Positions 53,949-63,483 of a stretch of 64,000 nucleotides of DNA are shown piece by piece. The notes under the pieces were generated by a model that saw only the letters and a list, made by a program, of their open reading frames with translations, searched no databases and was not told where the DNA came from. How positions within the stretch are numbered: the first letter of the stretch is position 1; each line of letters opens with the position of its first letter. Both the position numbers and the translations under genes were made by a program. The stretch spans positions 124,001 to 188,000 of the forward strand of contig CAJUGJ010000002.1 in the NCBI GenBank assembly GCA_910586015.1, in the 5' to 3' direction. The DNA comes from an uncultured Lachnospiraceae bacterium (GTDB lineage Bacteria; Bacillota; Clostridia; Lachnospirales; Lachnospiraceae).

Positions 53949-54458
53949 TTATGCCTTTAAATATTCCTGATATCCTACCTTTTCTAATTTTTCTTTCTTT
54001 GCTACTACACCTTTCTTTAACTCTTCTTTATATGCCTTTATCTTTTCCAAAAGTTCTGGATCAGAAGCAGCTAAAATTTTTGCTGCTAGAATTCCTGCAT
54101 TTGCACCTCCATCGATTGCAACAGTTGCAACTGGAATTCCAGAAGGCATTTGAACAATAGAATATAAAGAATCTACACCATTTAATGTCTTTGTATGAAT
54201 TGGTACACCGATAACAGGAAGTGGAAAAATTGCTGCTGCCATTCCCGGAAGATGAGCAGCTCCACCTGCCCCTGCAATAATTACCTTCCAGCCTTTTTTT
54301 TCTGCATTGTTTGCATATTCAAAGAAAATATCTGGCATCCGATGTGCAGAGATTACAGTCATCTCATATTCTATTCCAAATTTTTCTAACATCTGTGCTG
54401 CTTTACTCATAACAGGAAGATCCGAATCACTCCCCATAACAATACCAACTTTAGCCAT
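53949..54458 (-). CDS. purE: N5-carboxyaminoimidazole ribonucleotide mutase
   Basis: PurE converts N5-CAIR to CAIR in purine synthesis. From ATG at 54458 (GGAAGGAATAGTT upstream) it is 169 residues: MAKVGIVMGSDSDLPVMSKA, SAHRMPDIFFEYA, AGAGGAAHLPGMAAA, PVIGVPIHTKTLNGVDSLYSIVQMPSGIPVAT. It is separated by 4 kb from the purMND operon and follows the M29 aminopeptidase gene by 31 bases. purK is not adjacent on the visible side, so which PurE class it belongs to is judged by motif only. Confidence 0.95.
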   Translation of the reverse strand: MAKVGIVMGSDSDLPVMSKAAQMLEKFGIEYEMTVISAHRMPDIFFEYANNAEKKGWKVIIAGAGGAAHLPGMAAAIFPLPVIGVPIHTKTLNGVDSLYSIVQMPSGIPVATVAIDGGANAGILAAKILAASDPELLEKIKAYKEELKKGVVAKKEKLEKVGYQEYLKA

Positions 54459-54489
54459 AACTATTCCTTCCTTTCCCTTTTTTATTTTT

Positions 54490-56535
54490 TTATAATGGTT
54501 CATTCAGCACTTCTACTTCAGGAAGTACAAACCGACCATTTTGAATGATAAGAATTTTTGTATTATCCTTTTGCACCGAAGCAATTTCTCCAATTTCATC
54601 GTATGGAATTGTAATATCTGTATGACAGTTAAAGTAAGCTTTTTCTATCTCTGTCTTACGAAGAGCAGAACATTCATTTTCTCTTGCTATCATCTCTTTG
54701 CCGTTTGGATTATACATTTTATGATCTTCACTCATCTTATAACAAGTATCACCTATTGCAAAATGAGGACCTGTTTTCTCTGCAATTAAAATCGGAAGCT
54801 TGTCCTGAATTTGATATTTTTGTGCCATAGCATAAGCAGTTGTATTTGTTCCAATCGCAAATTCTCCCATTGGCAGAGTAATATGTCCAAACATCAGATT
54901 TTCTTTTAGAAATGTCTTATTTTCTTCTTTTGATTTAAAATTTTTGCAATCATAAGAAACGATCATTCCATCTTTAAATACTAAAGATAAATCTCTATAA
55001 TACAGCCCCATTAAATATACTTTTTTAACATGGAGTAGTCCATTTGTTCCTTTCAAAACGGGAGAAGTAAATACTTCCCCAACTGGAATATTCACATCTG
55101 CTGTACAATTTTCAAATTTTGTTTCTCTTTCTGGATCAGAAATAGATTGTAAATGAATTGTCAAATCAGTTTTGTTTCCATTTTGTCCTTTTATTGTCAC
55201 CCATTCTCCACAGTCGAGAACATCAATAAGACATTGTCCAATCTTTTGATAAAGTGTATTATCTAATGTATTAATTTTAACGGTTTCTTTAAAAATCTCT
55301 TCAAAATCCTTTCCAATACTAGGAATGGGATAAGCAATTATTGTATAGGAAGTTTCTTCTGAATTAATATATTCTCTTTGTAAAATATTGATATCTCTTT
55401 GTTGTTTTGTTATCAATTCTTGTTGTTTTACATTTCTTTGAATTGCCTGTGCTTTTAAATATGGAGTGTATTCTGGTTCTCCAAAAGATTGTACTACTGC
55501 AGGTCCTGCAAAAAGGGTGGCTTTTTCCTTAAACTGTTCTAATGCTGTTTTTCTTGCATTCCATGCAGTTTCTTTTAATTTTTTATCATATAGCAAACCA
55601 TCGTCAAAACGGTGATCATAATCATATTGTGGATTTGGAGTGGTTGAACTATGTCCACCTCTTCTTCCCTGAATACGTCCAGCAAGTGATATAGCGCGAA
55701 TATGGATTGTCACTTCTTTTCCGATTTGTTCTAAGCGTTTTATAGCAATCTGTATCATACGTTCAAATCCAATCGGATAGCGAATGGATACAATATTTTT
55801 CTTTTCAAAACTTAATCCCATTACTGAAAATCCACGAATATATCCTTCAACATAGGTATCTGCCATAGCAGAGAGCTGTTTTTCTGGTAAGGAATTTAAA
55901 AAGGCAGCCATTCTTTTTTCATTTTCTGAAATATATTCTCCATAAAAATATAGAATTTTACTATCTGTAACATCTTCCTTGATTAAAAGATCTCGAATAA
56001 AACAATCCTTTGGATCAAAATCTTCTTTTAAGAACTGAATTGTAAACTCTTCCATATAGTCATGAACATAATAATATAAAGCATTGTGAAATTCCTGATA
56101 TAATTCTTCTGTATCCTCTATTGTTTGAAAATATTGATATATTTCTAAAAATAATTCAAATCCAACCGTTAATTCAAACAGTTGTCCTTTAAATGCCGGG
56201 GTAATTAAACTTCTTAGCTCTGTCATAAGACAAGACATCGCTTTTCCAATCCGTCCTCCAAATAGTAAAACTGTATATTCTGGATTTGTATAGCTTGTCT
56301 GATATGCTTCTACAAGAATATCTTCATATAATTTATGATTATACTCTGATAACTCTTTTTCTGTTTTTTTATACAGAGAACCATCTCTTACCTGTTTTGA
56401 GATCTCTGCTAATAAAAGCAAAAAATTTGCTCCTTTTTTAAAATAATCTAAGTACTGTTCTGGAACTGTCTGCTCATTTGGAATCTGACAAATTCTCTCA
56501 AGGCTAAGTTCAAAGCGTTCCTTTAATATCTCCAT
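54490..56535 (-). CDS. M29 family aminopeptidase with long N-terminal extension
   Basis: The start at ATG 56535 (GAGG six bases upstream) overlaps the HD gene region closely and gives 681 residues. Known M29 enzymes have about 370-410. The C-terminal 400 hold the metal ligands: GEVFTSPVLKG (near 483), GEFAIGTN (near 555), EKTGPHFAIGDTC (near 590) and CHTDITIP (near 637). These are the co-catalytic metal residues of the AmpS/T group. The N-terminal 280 or so residues are helical, acidic and unlike the catalytic fold, with no membrane helix. Likely a cytoplasmic aminopeptidase with an extra domain of unknown role. purE follows. Confidence 0.82.
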   Translation of the reverse strand: MEILKERFELSLERICQIPNEQTVPEQYLDYFKKGANFLLLLAEISKQVRDGSLYKKTEKELSEYNHKLYEDILVEAYQTSYTNPEYTVLLFGGRIGKAMSCLMTELRSLITPAFKGQLFELTVGFELFLEIYQYFQTIEDTEELYQEFHNALYYYVHDYMEEFTIQFLKEDFDPKDCFIRDLLIKEDVTDSKILYFYGEYISENEKRMAAFLNSLPEKQLSAMADTYVEGYIRGFSVMGLSFEKKNIVSIRYPIGFERMIQIAIKRLEQIGKEVTIHIRAISLAGRIQGRRGGHSSTTPNPQYDYDHRFDDGLLYDKKLKETAWNARKTALEQFKEKATLFAGPAVVQSFGEPEYTPYLKAQAIQRNVKQQELITKQQRDINILQREYINSEETSYTIIAYPIPSIGKDFEEIFKETVKINTLDNTLYQKIGQCLIDVLDCGEWVTIKGQNGNKTDLTIHLQSISDPERETKFENCTADVNIPVGEVFTSPVLKGTNGLLHVKKVYLMGLYYRDLSLVFKDGMIVSYDCKNFKSKEENKTFLKENLMFGHITLPMGEFAIGTNTTAYAMAQKYQIQDKLPILIAEKTGPHFAIGDTCYKMSEDHKMYNPNGKEMIARENECSALRKTEIEKAYFNCHTDITIPYDEIGEIASVQKDNTKILIIQNGRFVLPEVEVLNEPL

Positions 56536-56536
56536 A

Positions 56537-57142
56537 CTATTCCTCATTCTCTTTTTTTCCAATAGGAAGTCTTTTTTGTTCTACATTTTTATCAATTATG
56601 TCCTTTGCATAATTCCAAAGTATTTCTGAACCCAAATGGGTATTTTGATTTCTCTGTAATACTTGTTCTAGCACTACCTCATGTTCTCTCCACGATCTTC
56701 CTTCTGTTTGATCATTTAATAAAAGAGGTTGCAGTTTATCTAAAGTAATCGCAAATCTAGCCTCTTTTGTGATTCCTTCTTCAAATTCATCCCATAAACT
56801 TCTAAGATACTCTGCTTGATCCTTTGGAAGCAAGTGATAGATTCTTTCTGCCGCCGCTATCTCACGTACCTTTTTTGTTTTATTTGCAGTAGTATCATAA
56901 GCATAGGTATCTCCTGCGTCAATCTCAATAATATCATGAATTAAAACCATTGTCATGGTTTTTAAAACATCAATTGGTTCATTGGAATATTCACTTAACA
57001 ATATGCACATCAATGCTAAATGCCAAGAATGTTCTGCATCATTTTCTTTTCTGCTTCCATCTGCAAGATAAGTCTGTCTAATTATCTTCTTTACCTTATC
57101 TACTTCCATTAAAAAATTCATCTGCTGTTTTAACCGTTCCAT
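56537..57142 (-). CDS. HD-domain phosphohydrolase (YfbR/HD_3-like)
   Basis: The 201-residue soluble protein has the HD metal motifs: NDAEHSWHLALMCILL, LIHDIIEIDAGDTYAYD and a later DKLQPLLLNDQTEG. This is the pattern of HD_3/5'-deoxynucleotidase-like hydrolases that act on nucleoside monophosphates. The exact substrate is unknown. Its stop lies one base before the ATG of the M29 gene, so the pair is translated together. Confidence 0.85.
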   Translation of the reverse strand: MERLKQQMNFLMEVDKVKKIIRQTYLADGSRKENDAEHSWHLALMCILLSEYSNEPIDVLKTMTMVLIHDIIEIDAGDTYAYDTTANKTKKVREIAAAERIYHLLPKDQAEYLRSLWDEFEEGITKEARFAITLDKLQPLLLNDQTEGRSWREHEVVLEQVLQRNQNTHLGSEILWNYAKDIIDKNVEQKRLPIGKKENEE

Positions 57143-57183
57143 TTTTTCTCCTCATTTCCGTACAGCTTTTTGTGTATCATTTC

Positions 57184-57507
57184 TTATGACATAAAGCCAA
57201 TAAAATATAAGCTCAAATATAAAATCATCAACAACCCATTTATAATGACACCAGTTAGAGGCGCAATATAGTAAATATCTTGTTCTTTAAATCCGATATA
57301 TCCCAAAATAAATCCAATAATAGAAAGAAAAAAGCACGAAAATCCTGTCAATCCAATCCAAGAACCACTGTTTCCTCCCTGACTACCAGAGATTCCTACT
57401 GTAATAAAAAATAAGATCAGAACAAAACAACCAATTATTACAGAAAAATTTCCCCGTACGGAATGTTTCCGTCCTTTGAACTTAAAGCTTTCTCTTTTTC
57501 TAAACAC
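57184..57507 (-). CDS. Small three-helix membrane protein, unknown function
   Basis: The 107-residue product starts at GTG 57507, with GGGGGAG four bases upstream, and overlaps the VanZ gene by eight bases. It has a basic N-terminus (RKRESFKFKGRKHSVRG) and three hydrophobic helices (VIIGCFVLILFFITVGI, GLTGFSCFFLSIIGFILGYIGF, LTGVIINGLLMILYLSLYF). It resembles a small Lachnospiraceae membrane family (DUF6142-like), though I am not certain of the name. No function proposed. Confidence 0.6.
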   Translation of the reverse strand: MFRKRESFKFKGRKHSVRGNFSVIIGCFVLILFFITVGISGSQGGNSGSWIGLTGFSCFFLSIIGFILGYIGFKEQDIYYIAPLTGVIINGLLMILYLSLYFIGFMS

Positions 57508-58000
57508 TATTCTCCCCCTGTTTTCTTTCTTTTGGTTTTAGGTTAGTATGACGCCTTAATATCCATCTACAAAATCGATAAGTAAGAAAACCGATGACTC
57601 CACCTATTGTATTTAAGAAAAGATCGTCTACATCAAAACAGCCAATTTTATAAAATAACTGAATACATTCGATTAATAAACTAAAACAAAATGTTGCTAT
57701 TAAAACCCGAAATAATCGATTGTCCTTACTACTTAACATTGGAAGACAAAAACCATAGGGTGCAAAAGCCAAAACATTTCCAAAAATATTTACTAAAAAA
57801 CCTTCCAATCCAATTTCTTTTCGATAAGTAATAAATCGGCGAATTTCTCGGAATAATACTAGATTATAACGATACTCTTCTGTATTTCCTGATCTTCCAA
57901 ACCGTTCACTAAAGAACATAAAATAGGATATCCCAATTAAATATAAAATAAAAAGCAGCCAGCAAACTGCCCTTATGAGAGTGCGAGTTTGTGTTTTCAC
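57500..58000 (-). CDS. VanZ-like membrane protein
   Basis: GTG at 58000 has TTGGAGA upstream and begins VKTQTRTLIRAVCWLLF, giving 166 residues. An ATG 75 bases earlier has no ribosome binding site and lies against a hairpin. Four membrane helices fit VanZ; features are YNLVLFREIRRF, NIFGNVLAFAPYGFCLP and LLIECIQLFYKIGCFDVDDLFLNTIGGVIGF. VanZ proteins are linked to glycopeptide tolerance in one case, but most are of unknown role. No other van genes are here. Confidence 0.85.
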   Translation of the reverse strand: MKTQTRTLIRAVCWLLFILYLIGISYFMFFSERFGRSGNTEEYRYNLVLFREIRRFITYRKEIGLEGFLVNIFGNVLAFAPYGFCLPMLSSKDNRLFRVLIATFCFSLLIECIQLFYKIGCFDVDDLFLNTIGGVIGFLTYRFCRWILRRHTNLKPKERKQGENSV

Positions 58001-58083
58001 TAAAAATCTCCAATCTAATTTATAGCTTTTTTTATTATACACTAGCCTAAAAAGAGTTGCAAGGGTTCTTTTCATCTATTCAA

Positions 58084-58128
58084 AGGAGCTGTTACAAAAT
58101 ATTGTTTTTCTATTTTGTAACAGCTCCT
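58084..58128. terminator. Perfect long hairpin after the Ig-like gene
   Basis: AGGAGCTGTTACAAAATA (58084-58101) and its exact complement (58111-58128) flank a nine-base loop. It lacks a clear T run, so termination efficiency is uncertain. It is almost the same sequence as the 8703 hairpin. Confidence 0.7.
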
Positions 58129-58151
58129 ATACTACTTAAAAAGAAATGTTT

Positions 58152-60800
58152 TTATTGTACAGATACATACCTTGGTGTATTTAAAGGAATATCTGCTTTA
58201 TTGTTATAAATGTCATATAATTCATTACTTGTAACAACATAATAAATATTAGTAGAGGATGTCGGATTTACTAAAGATATGTATAAAATTCCATCGTAAA
58301 GCACAGTAGAACAAGCAACTGGCACTCCGTTGAGATAGACAATCACTTCACAGTTTCCTGTGATATTTTCTGAAAATTCTACTTCAATTGAAGAAGTTGA
58401 AGTTAGTCTTGAACGTTTAATATATGGTGTTACATTCTCTACCAATCCAAACTGTCCTGTATATTCTTGTAGTGGTCCATAGGAACCAGCATATCCACTC
58501 ACTCCTTTTAATACAAATGGATAGCTTGTTGAATAAGGGAAAGCACCACTTGCAAAAGTCAGTTTGATCTGTGAATCTGTTTCGGTCTGGGAAACACATT
58601 CTGCACTGATTGGATAAGATTCTCCAAATTTATAATTAGATAAATTTGTTATAGAAGTCAAATCTAACTTATTATTAAAATACAAATTTATGACACTTGG
58701 ATTAGTCAGATCCTGTTCAATTCTTGTTGGCTTTGGAAGTGTCATAGAAGAATCTCCTGTGCGGTTTGTCGCAACAGATTGTTGTTTTGAAAAGTTTTCA
58801 AACTTATCTATAACAAGCCCTTCTGGTAAAGTAAAGGTATAGACTCCACCTTCTGTTCCCTCTCCTACGTCAAAGGTAAGTATAACTTTAGAATCTCTAG
58901 AAGAAGCAGTATAGTGAAATGTTTTATTTAATATTGTTCCATCATTACCGTGAACTTTAGCTGTAATTGTTCCTGTAATTGCACTAATTGTCACTGGTTC
59001 ACTATAAGTTAAATTGAGTACTGTTTTGGATACATTATTTTCAGTTGTTGTTCCCATCTCTGCTTTAATGACAGAAGGTGGTTGTGTATCCAATGTAAAA
59101 TTGATGTATCTGGTTTCATTTGCACTTTGGAAGGTATTTGCATTTACACTTGACCAATTAGTCAGACTAACCACTTGATTTCCTGTTAGATTTTTCAAGG
59201 TATCAGGAATGGTATAGTAGACAATTTTTTGATCCTTCTCATCAATCACGCCTTGAAGTTCTACATTATTTAATATAAGCCTTCCGCCATAAGTAATCGA
59301 GCGATCAAATGTTGCCTGAAGTAAACTCTTTGAAGTTCTTTTAATCTCTATTAGTTTCGCTAATGGTTTTACTCCTGCATCTGTATAGACATTGACACTT
59401 GTAATCCAAGGATCAGCAAGATTTCCAGCCATATCTTTAATTCCTGTCATCTGAACTGCTGCACCCATCTTTTCAACGCCACCATAACTTAGATCAATTA
59501 AAATAGACTTTTTATCATCACTTAAACGATAATTTGTCTTCTCCTGAAGTAAATATTTTAATGTATCATTTAATGCACCATTGACACTGACAATTTGCAG
59601 TCCGCTGATATCTAATGCTTCATTAAAGGTAATTGTATTAAGATATCCTGCGTCGTCAACCGTTGTCTTAACATAGTTTGGTCCTGTTTTATCTTTTAAT
59701 TCGCATTGTTTTGTATATGCAGCAATACTTCTACCATCTACTGTCTTTACATTTTCTGAGATCGTTATAATATAGGTTCCATTAAATTGTTCTGTCGTTG
59801 TCAGATATAGTTTTGTTTTATCTTTACTTATCTTAGGAACAATCGTTCCTACAGATGCTGCATTATTTAATCCAGTCACAAACACAGTTCCTGAAATAAG
59901 ACGTTCTGTTCCATCAATAACCGAAGTATCATCAATCGGAGTACTAAAAGCAATCTCTAACTCTCTAGAACTATTTAACTGAATAGCAAGTACCTGAGGT
60001 GCTATATTCGGTGTTGGTGTTGGGGTTGGAGTCAAAATTGGTACACCTGTTGGAATTGGCGTTGGTGTAATGCTTGGAAGAGGAGTGATAGGTATCTCCG
60101 ACGGAACTGGCGTTGGAGTATAGATTGGCGTTGGGGTTGGAGTTGTAACATTTCCTTCCTTTGGCAAGATTAATAAAAATACTGAATCAACTGCTTTATT
60201 TCCGTCTCTTTCTGAATCACTTTGATTTACTCCAAGACGTACCCAAAGTTTTGTTACTCCGGGTTTTAGTGCTGTCACTACACCAGAACTTGAAACCTTT
60301 GCATACTCTGTATTCTCTACAGAAAAATAAGCATAATCCGTTGTATTAGAAGGTGACTTTTGCCATGTTGTAGTAAATTTTTCTCCAACAGAGAGAATCT
60401 GTGCATTCATCTCTGAAGTATCTAGGTTTTTAAACTGGATCGATGTTCCCTCTACGCGTTTCTTTACTGTAACATTACAAGAAAGCGTTTTTGTTGAATT
60501 GTCACTAAATGTCAACTTACATTTTACTACTGCTTTTCCTACTGCAACCGCTGTTATAACCCCTCTGCTACTTACAGTACAAACAGATTTTTTAGAAGAC
60601 GACCAGACCGTAGAAACAGCACTGGAAGCATTATTTACTGTAAGGGTTGCTGTTCTTCCTACCACAATACTAAGCTTTGTCTTATTAAATGCAGGGTCAT
60701 TAGCAGCATATATAGATGTCGGTGCTGAAAATAACACTGTAGTTATAAGAAGCAATAGGGCAAGTACGAGGGAAAATACTCGAAAACACTTCTTCTTCAT
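58152..60800 (-). CDS. Secreted surface protein with Ig-like (Big_2, SwmB/Big_5-like) domains
   Basis: ATG at 60800 (GAGG six bases upstream) starts a signal peptide (MKKKCFRVFSLVLALLLLITTVLFS). The mature 850 residues hold two Big_2 domains (residues about 40-205; WSSSKKSVCTVSSRGVITAVAVGKA), a Thr/Pro linker (TPTPTPIYTPTPVPSEIP and on), and five or so beta-sandwich repeats of SwmB/Big_5 kind (LEIAFSTPIDDTSV, NTITFNEALDISGL, VLNLTYSEPVTISA, SIEVEFSENITGN). There is no catalytic motif, LPXTG or membrane anchor, so it is probably released or bound by another protein. The linker matches those of the other surface proteins in this window. Confidence 0.8.
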   Translation of the reverse strand: MKKKCFRVFSLVLALLLLITTVLFSAPTSIYAANDPAFNKTKLSIVVGRTATLTVNNASSAVSTVWSSSKKSVCTVSSRGVITAVAVGKAVVKCKLTFSDNSTKTLSCNVTVKKRVEGTSIQFKNLDTSEMNAQILSVGEKFTTTWQKSPSNTTDYAYFSVENTEYAKVSSSGVVTALKPGVTKLWVRLGVNQSDSERDGNKAVDSVFLLILPKEGNVTTPTPTPIYTPTPVPSEIPITPLPSITPTPIPTGVPILTPTPTPTPNIAPQVLAIQLNSSRELEIAFSTPIDDTSVIDGTERLISGTVFVTGLNNAASVGTIVPKISKDKTKLYLTTTEQFNGTYIITISENVKTVDGRSIAAYTKQCELKDKTGPNYVKTTVDDAGYLNTITFNEALDISGLQIVSVNGALNDTLKYLLQEKTNYRLSDDKKSILIDLSYGGVEKMGAAVQMTGIKDMAGNLADPWITSVNVYTDAGVKPLAKLIEIKRTSKSLLQATFDRSITYGGRLILNNVELQGVIDEKDQKIVYYTIPDTLKNLTGNQVVSLTNWSSVNANTFQSANETRYINFTLDTQPPSVIKAEMGTTTENNVSKTVLNLTYSEPVTISAITGTITAKVHGNDGTILNKTFHYTASSRDSKVILTFDVGEGTEGGVYTFTLPEGLVIDKFENFSKQQSVATNRTGDSSMTLPKPTRIEQDLTNPSVINLYFNNKLDLTSITNLSNYKFGESYPISAECVSQTETDSQIKLTFASGAFPYSTSYPFVLKGVSGYAGSYGPLQEYTGQFGLVENVTPYIKRSRLTSTSSIEVEFSENITGNCEVIVYLNGVPVACSTVLYDGILYISLVNPTSSTNIYYVVTSNELYDIYNNKADIPLNTPRYVSVQ

Positions 60801-60963
60801 TCTTAACCTCATTTCTGTGCTGTACACAAACTTGATTTTTTCTTTACTTATATGACAGAATGTTATAAAATTCCTTTTCTGCCTATCTTTTCTTCTAAAT
60901 CATATTCAGCATATATGTCAAAAGTATGATAAAATTCTTTCAATCTTATGATCTCTGCTTACA

Positions 60964-61012
60964 AAAACCTAGAGCTGTTGTAAAGTAAAATTTCACACCA
61001 ACTCTAGGTTTT
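60964..61012 (-). terminator. Terminator after pheT
   Basis: AAAACCTAGAG (60964-60974) and CTCTAGGTTTT (61002-61012) pair perfectly. Weaker pairing AGCTGTTGTAAAGTAAAATT / AATTTCACACCAACT lies inside. It lies five bases beyond the pheT stop. Confidence 0.8.
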
Positions 61013-61016
61013 ATAG

Positions 61017-63452
61017 TTATTGTCTCAATTCAATTCCAAGTTCTGATAGTCCTTTTAAAATCTTATTCATTGCTGCAGTGATTTCTTTTTCCTCTAAAGT
61101 TTTATCTTTCGCTCGAAAACAGATAGAATATGCCATAGATTTATATCCTTGTTGAATTTGTTCTCCCTCATAAATATCAAACAAATGATAACTTTCCATA
61201 TGTTTTCCACCTTGTTTTCGAATGACTTCTTCAATTTGACCTGCTAAAATCTCTTTCTTTACTAGCATACTAATATCTCTTGTCACTGCTGGAAATTTTG
61301 CAATACCCATATATTTAATTTCAAAATTTGCCAGTTCTGTAACCTTTGGCATATCTAAAACAGCAATATAGGTCTTTTCTCCAATTTCATAACGATCCAG
61401 TACTTCTGGGTGTATCTCTCCTAAATACCCTATTGACTCTTGTTCATAATAAATCTCTGCACGACGTCCCGGATGAAAATAGTTGCGATTTGTATTTGGC
61501 TGATAGGTCAGAGGTTTTTTTATTCCTATTTTTTCTAAAAATTCCTCTACTACTCCTTTTAAATCATAGAAATCTCCCTTTCCATACATTCCGAGAATAA
61601 ACTGCATTCTCTCGTCTGGAAGTTTTGTACTATCTTCTTTTGGTAGATAGATATTTGCCAGTTCATAAAGTCTTACGTCTTTATTTCTACGGTTGTAATT
61701 GGTTGCTAAAGAAGATAACATCCCATTAAGTGGAAGAGTTCTCATAATGCTATAGTCTTCTCCTAAAGGATTTGAAATCACGATAGTTTGTCTTAATGGA
61801 TCGTTAGGCTCTAATAAAAGTTTATCAAATACCTTTGGACTTTCAAATGAATAAGTCTGTGCTTCTGAAAATCCAAACTGTTGTGCTAAATCTCTTGCCA
61901 TACTCTCTAAACGCAGTTTAAAAGAAAGTCTGCCTGTCATGGCTTCTCCACTTGGCAAAGTAACAGGTATTTTATCATAGCCATAAAATCTGGCTACCTC
62001 TTCATCTAAATCTGCCTGACAAGCAATATCTTGTCTCCATGTCGGAACTATGACTTCGTTTGTTGCTTCGTCATATTCTAAATCGATCTTTTTGAAATAA
62101 GAAATCATTTCTTCTTTTGAAATATCCGTTCCAAGTAGACGATTTGTATGGGTATAATCAAACTTTACACGAGTTTTTTCTCTTCTATTTGGATAAATAT
62201 CTACTGCTCCACCAACTACTTCTCCAGCATTTAATTCTTCAATCAGTTGACAGGCACGATTCATCGCTTCCATTGCGGTATTTGGATCTAATCCTTTTTC
62301 AAATTTTGCTTGAGCATCTGTTCTCATTCCAAGTTTCTTTCCAGACAGACGAATATTAGTTCCATCAAAACAAGCAGCTTCAAATAAAAGTGTTTTAACA
62401 TCATCTGTTATTTTTGAGTTTTCCCCACCCATAATTCCAGCAATTCCAATCGGTTTTTGGGCATCACAAATCATAAGAATAGAAGAATCCAATGTTCTCA
62501 TCTGTCCATCTAATGTCTGAAATTGTTCTCCTTCATTACTGCGTCGAACAATAATCTTTCTACCTTCAATCTGATCTAAATCATAGGCGTGCATTGGTTG
62601 AGAGTATTCTTCCATAACATAATTTGTAATATCTACAATATTATTGATTGGACGAATTCCATTTGCTGCAAGTCTTCTCTGCATCCAAGTAGGAGATGGT
62701 GCAAGTTTAATATTTTTTACTACCCTTGCTACATATCTACTACAAAGATTGGGATCTTTTATTTCTGCCGAAATATAATCGGATACATTCTCTGAATTAC
62801 CAATTTCTTTTATGACAGGAGGTATAAAGTCTTTTTTAAATGTAGCAGCAGCCTCTCTTGCAATACCAAGAACGCCAAAACAGTCTACCCGATTTGAAGT
62901 AATTTCATATTCGAATACAATATCATCTAAACCTAAAGCAGAAATAGCAGAAGATCCTAATTTTAATCCTTGATACGTAGGATTATCACTAAAAATATAA
63001 ATTCCATTCTCAGGAGCATCTGGATATAATTCTTTTGAAGAACCTAACTCTTCGATAGAACAAAGCATTCCATTTGATTCTACTCCCCTTAATTTTCCTT
63101 TTTTAATTTTTACTCCACCAGATACTTTCTCTCCGTCATGTCCTCCTGCAACACGTCCTCCATCTAATACAACTGGAACAACATCTCCCTCTTTGACATT
63201 AGGAGCACCTGTAACAATCTGAACACTTGTTCCTTCTTCGTCAATTTGTACCTGACAGATAACTAATTTATCTGCATCAGGATGTTTTTCTATTTTATTG
63301 ATTCTTCCTACAATAATCTGATCTAAATCTGCGTCAAGTCTCTCATAACCTTCAACTTTTGTTCCCGTCAAAGTCATAGCGTCCATATATTCTTGCGCAT
63401 TACAATCTAAATCTGGCACATAGGCACGAATCCAAGAAAGTGGTGTATTCAT
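61017..63452 (-). CDS. pheT: Phenylalanine-tRNA ligase beta subunit
   Basis: PheT is the non-catalytic but editing subunit of the alpha2-beta2 synthetase. ATG at 63452 (GAGG six bases upstream) gives 811 residues. Domains are the tRNA-binding OB fold near the N-terminus (IVGRINKIEKHPDADKLVICQVQI), B3/B4 editing region, B5 (GTDISKEEMISYFKKIDLEYD, WRQDIACQADLDEEVARFYGYD), the core-like domain (YELANIYLP), and the C-terminal ferredoxin-like anticodon-binding domain (FPAVTRDISMLVKKE). It lies 31 bases after pheS and ends at a terminator. Confidence 0.97.
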   Translation of the reverse strand: MNTPLSWIRAYVPDLDCNAQEYMDAMTLTGTKVEGYERLDADLDQIIVGRINKIEKHPDADKLVICQVQIDEEGTSVQIVTGAPNVKEGDVVPVVLDGGRVAGGHDGEKVSGGVKIKKGKLRGVESNGMLCSIEELGSSKELYPDAPENGIYIFSDNPTYQGLKLGSSAISALGLDDIVFEYEITSNRVDCFGVLGIAREAAATFKKDFIPPVIKEIGNSENVSDYISAEIKDPNLCSRYVARVVKNIKLAPSPTWMQRRLAANGIRPINNIVDITNYVMEEYSQPMHAYDLDQIEGRKIIVRRSNEGEQFQTLDGQMRTLDSSILMICDAQKPIGIAGIMGGENSKITDDVKTLLFEAACFDGTNIRLSGKKLGMRTDAQAKFEKGLDPNTAMEAMNRACQLIEELNAGEVVGGAVDIYPNRREKTRVKFDYTHTNRLLGTDISKEEMISYFKKIDLEYDEATNEVIVPTWRQDIACQADLDEEVARFYGYDKIPVTLPSGEAMTGRLSFKLRLESMARDLAQQFGFSEAQTYSFESPKVFDKLLLEPNDPLRQTIVISNPLGEDYSIMRTLPLNGMLSSLATNYNRRNKDVRLYELANIYLPKEDSTKLPDERMQFILGMYGKGDFYDLKGVVEEFLEKIGIKKPLTYQPNTNRNYFHPGRRAEIYYEQESIGYLGEIHPEVLDRYEIGEKTYIAVLDMPKVTELANFEIKYMGIAKFPAVTRDISMLVKKEILAGQIEEVIRKQGGKHMESYHLFDIYEGEQIQQGYKSMAYSICFRAKDKTLEEKEITAAMNKILKGLSELGIELRQ

Positions 63453-63483
63453 AATTTCCCTCATTTCTGCATTGTGTTTTCAT

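Noticed and set aside
57500..58075. VanZ protein starting at the ATG at 58075
   Set aside because: No ribosome binding site and it abuts a hairpin; GTG at 58000 has TTGGAGA and gives a normal VanZ N-terminus.
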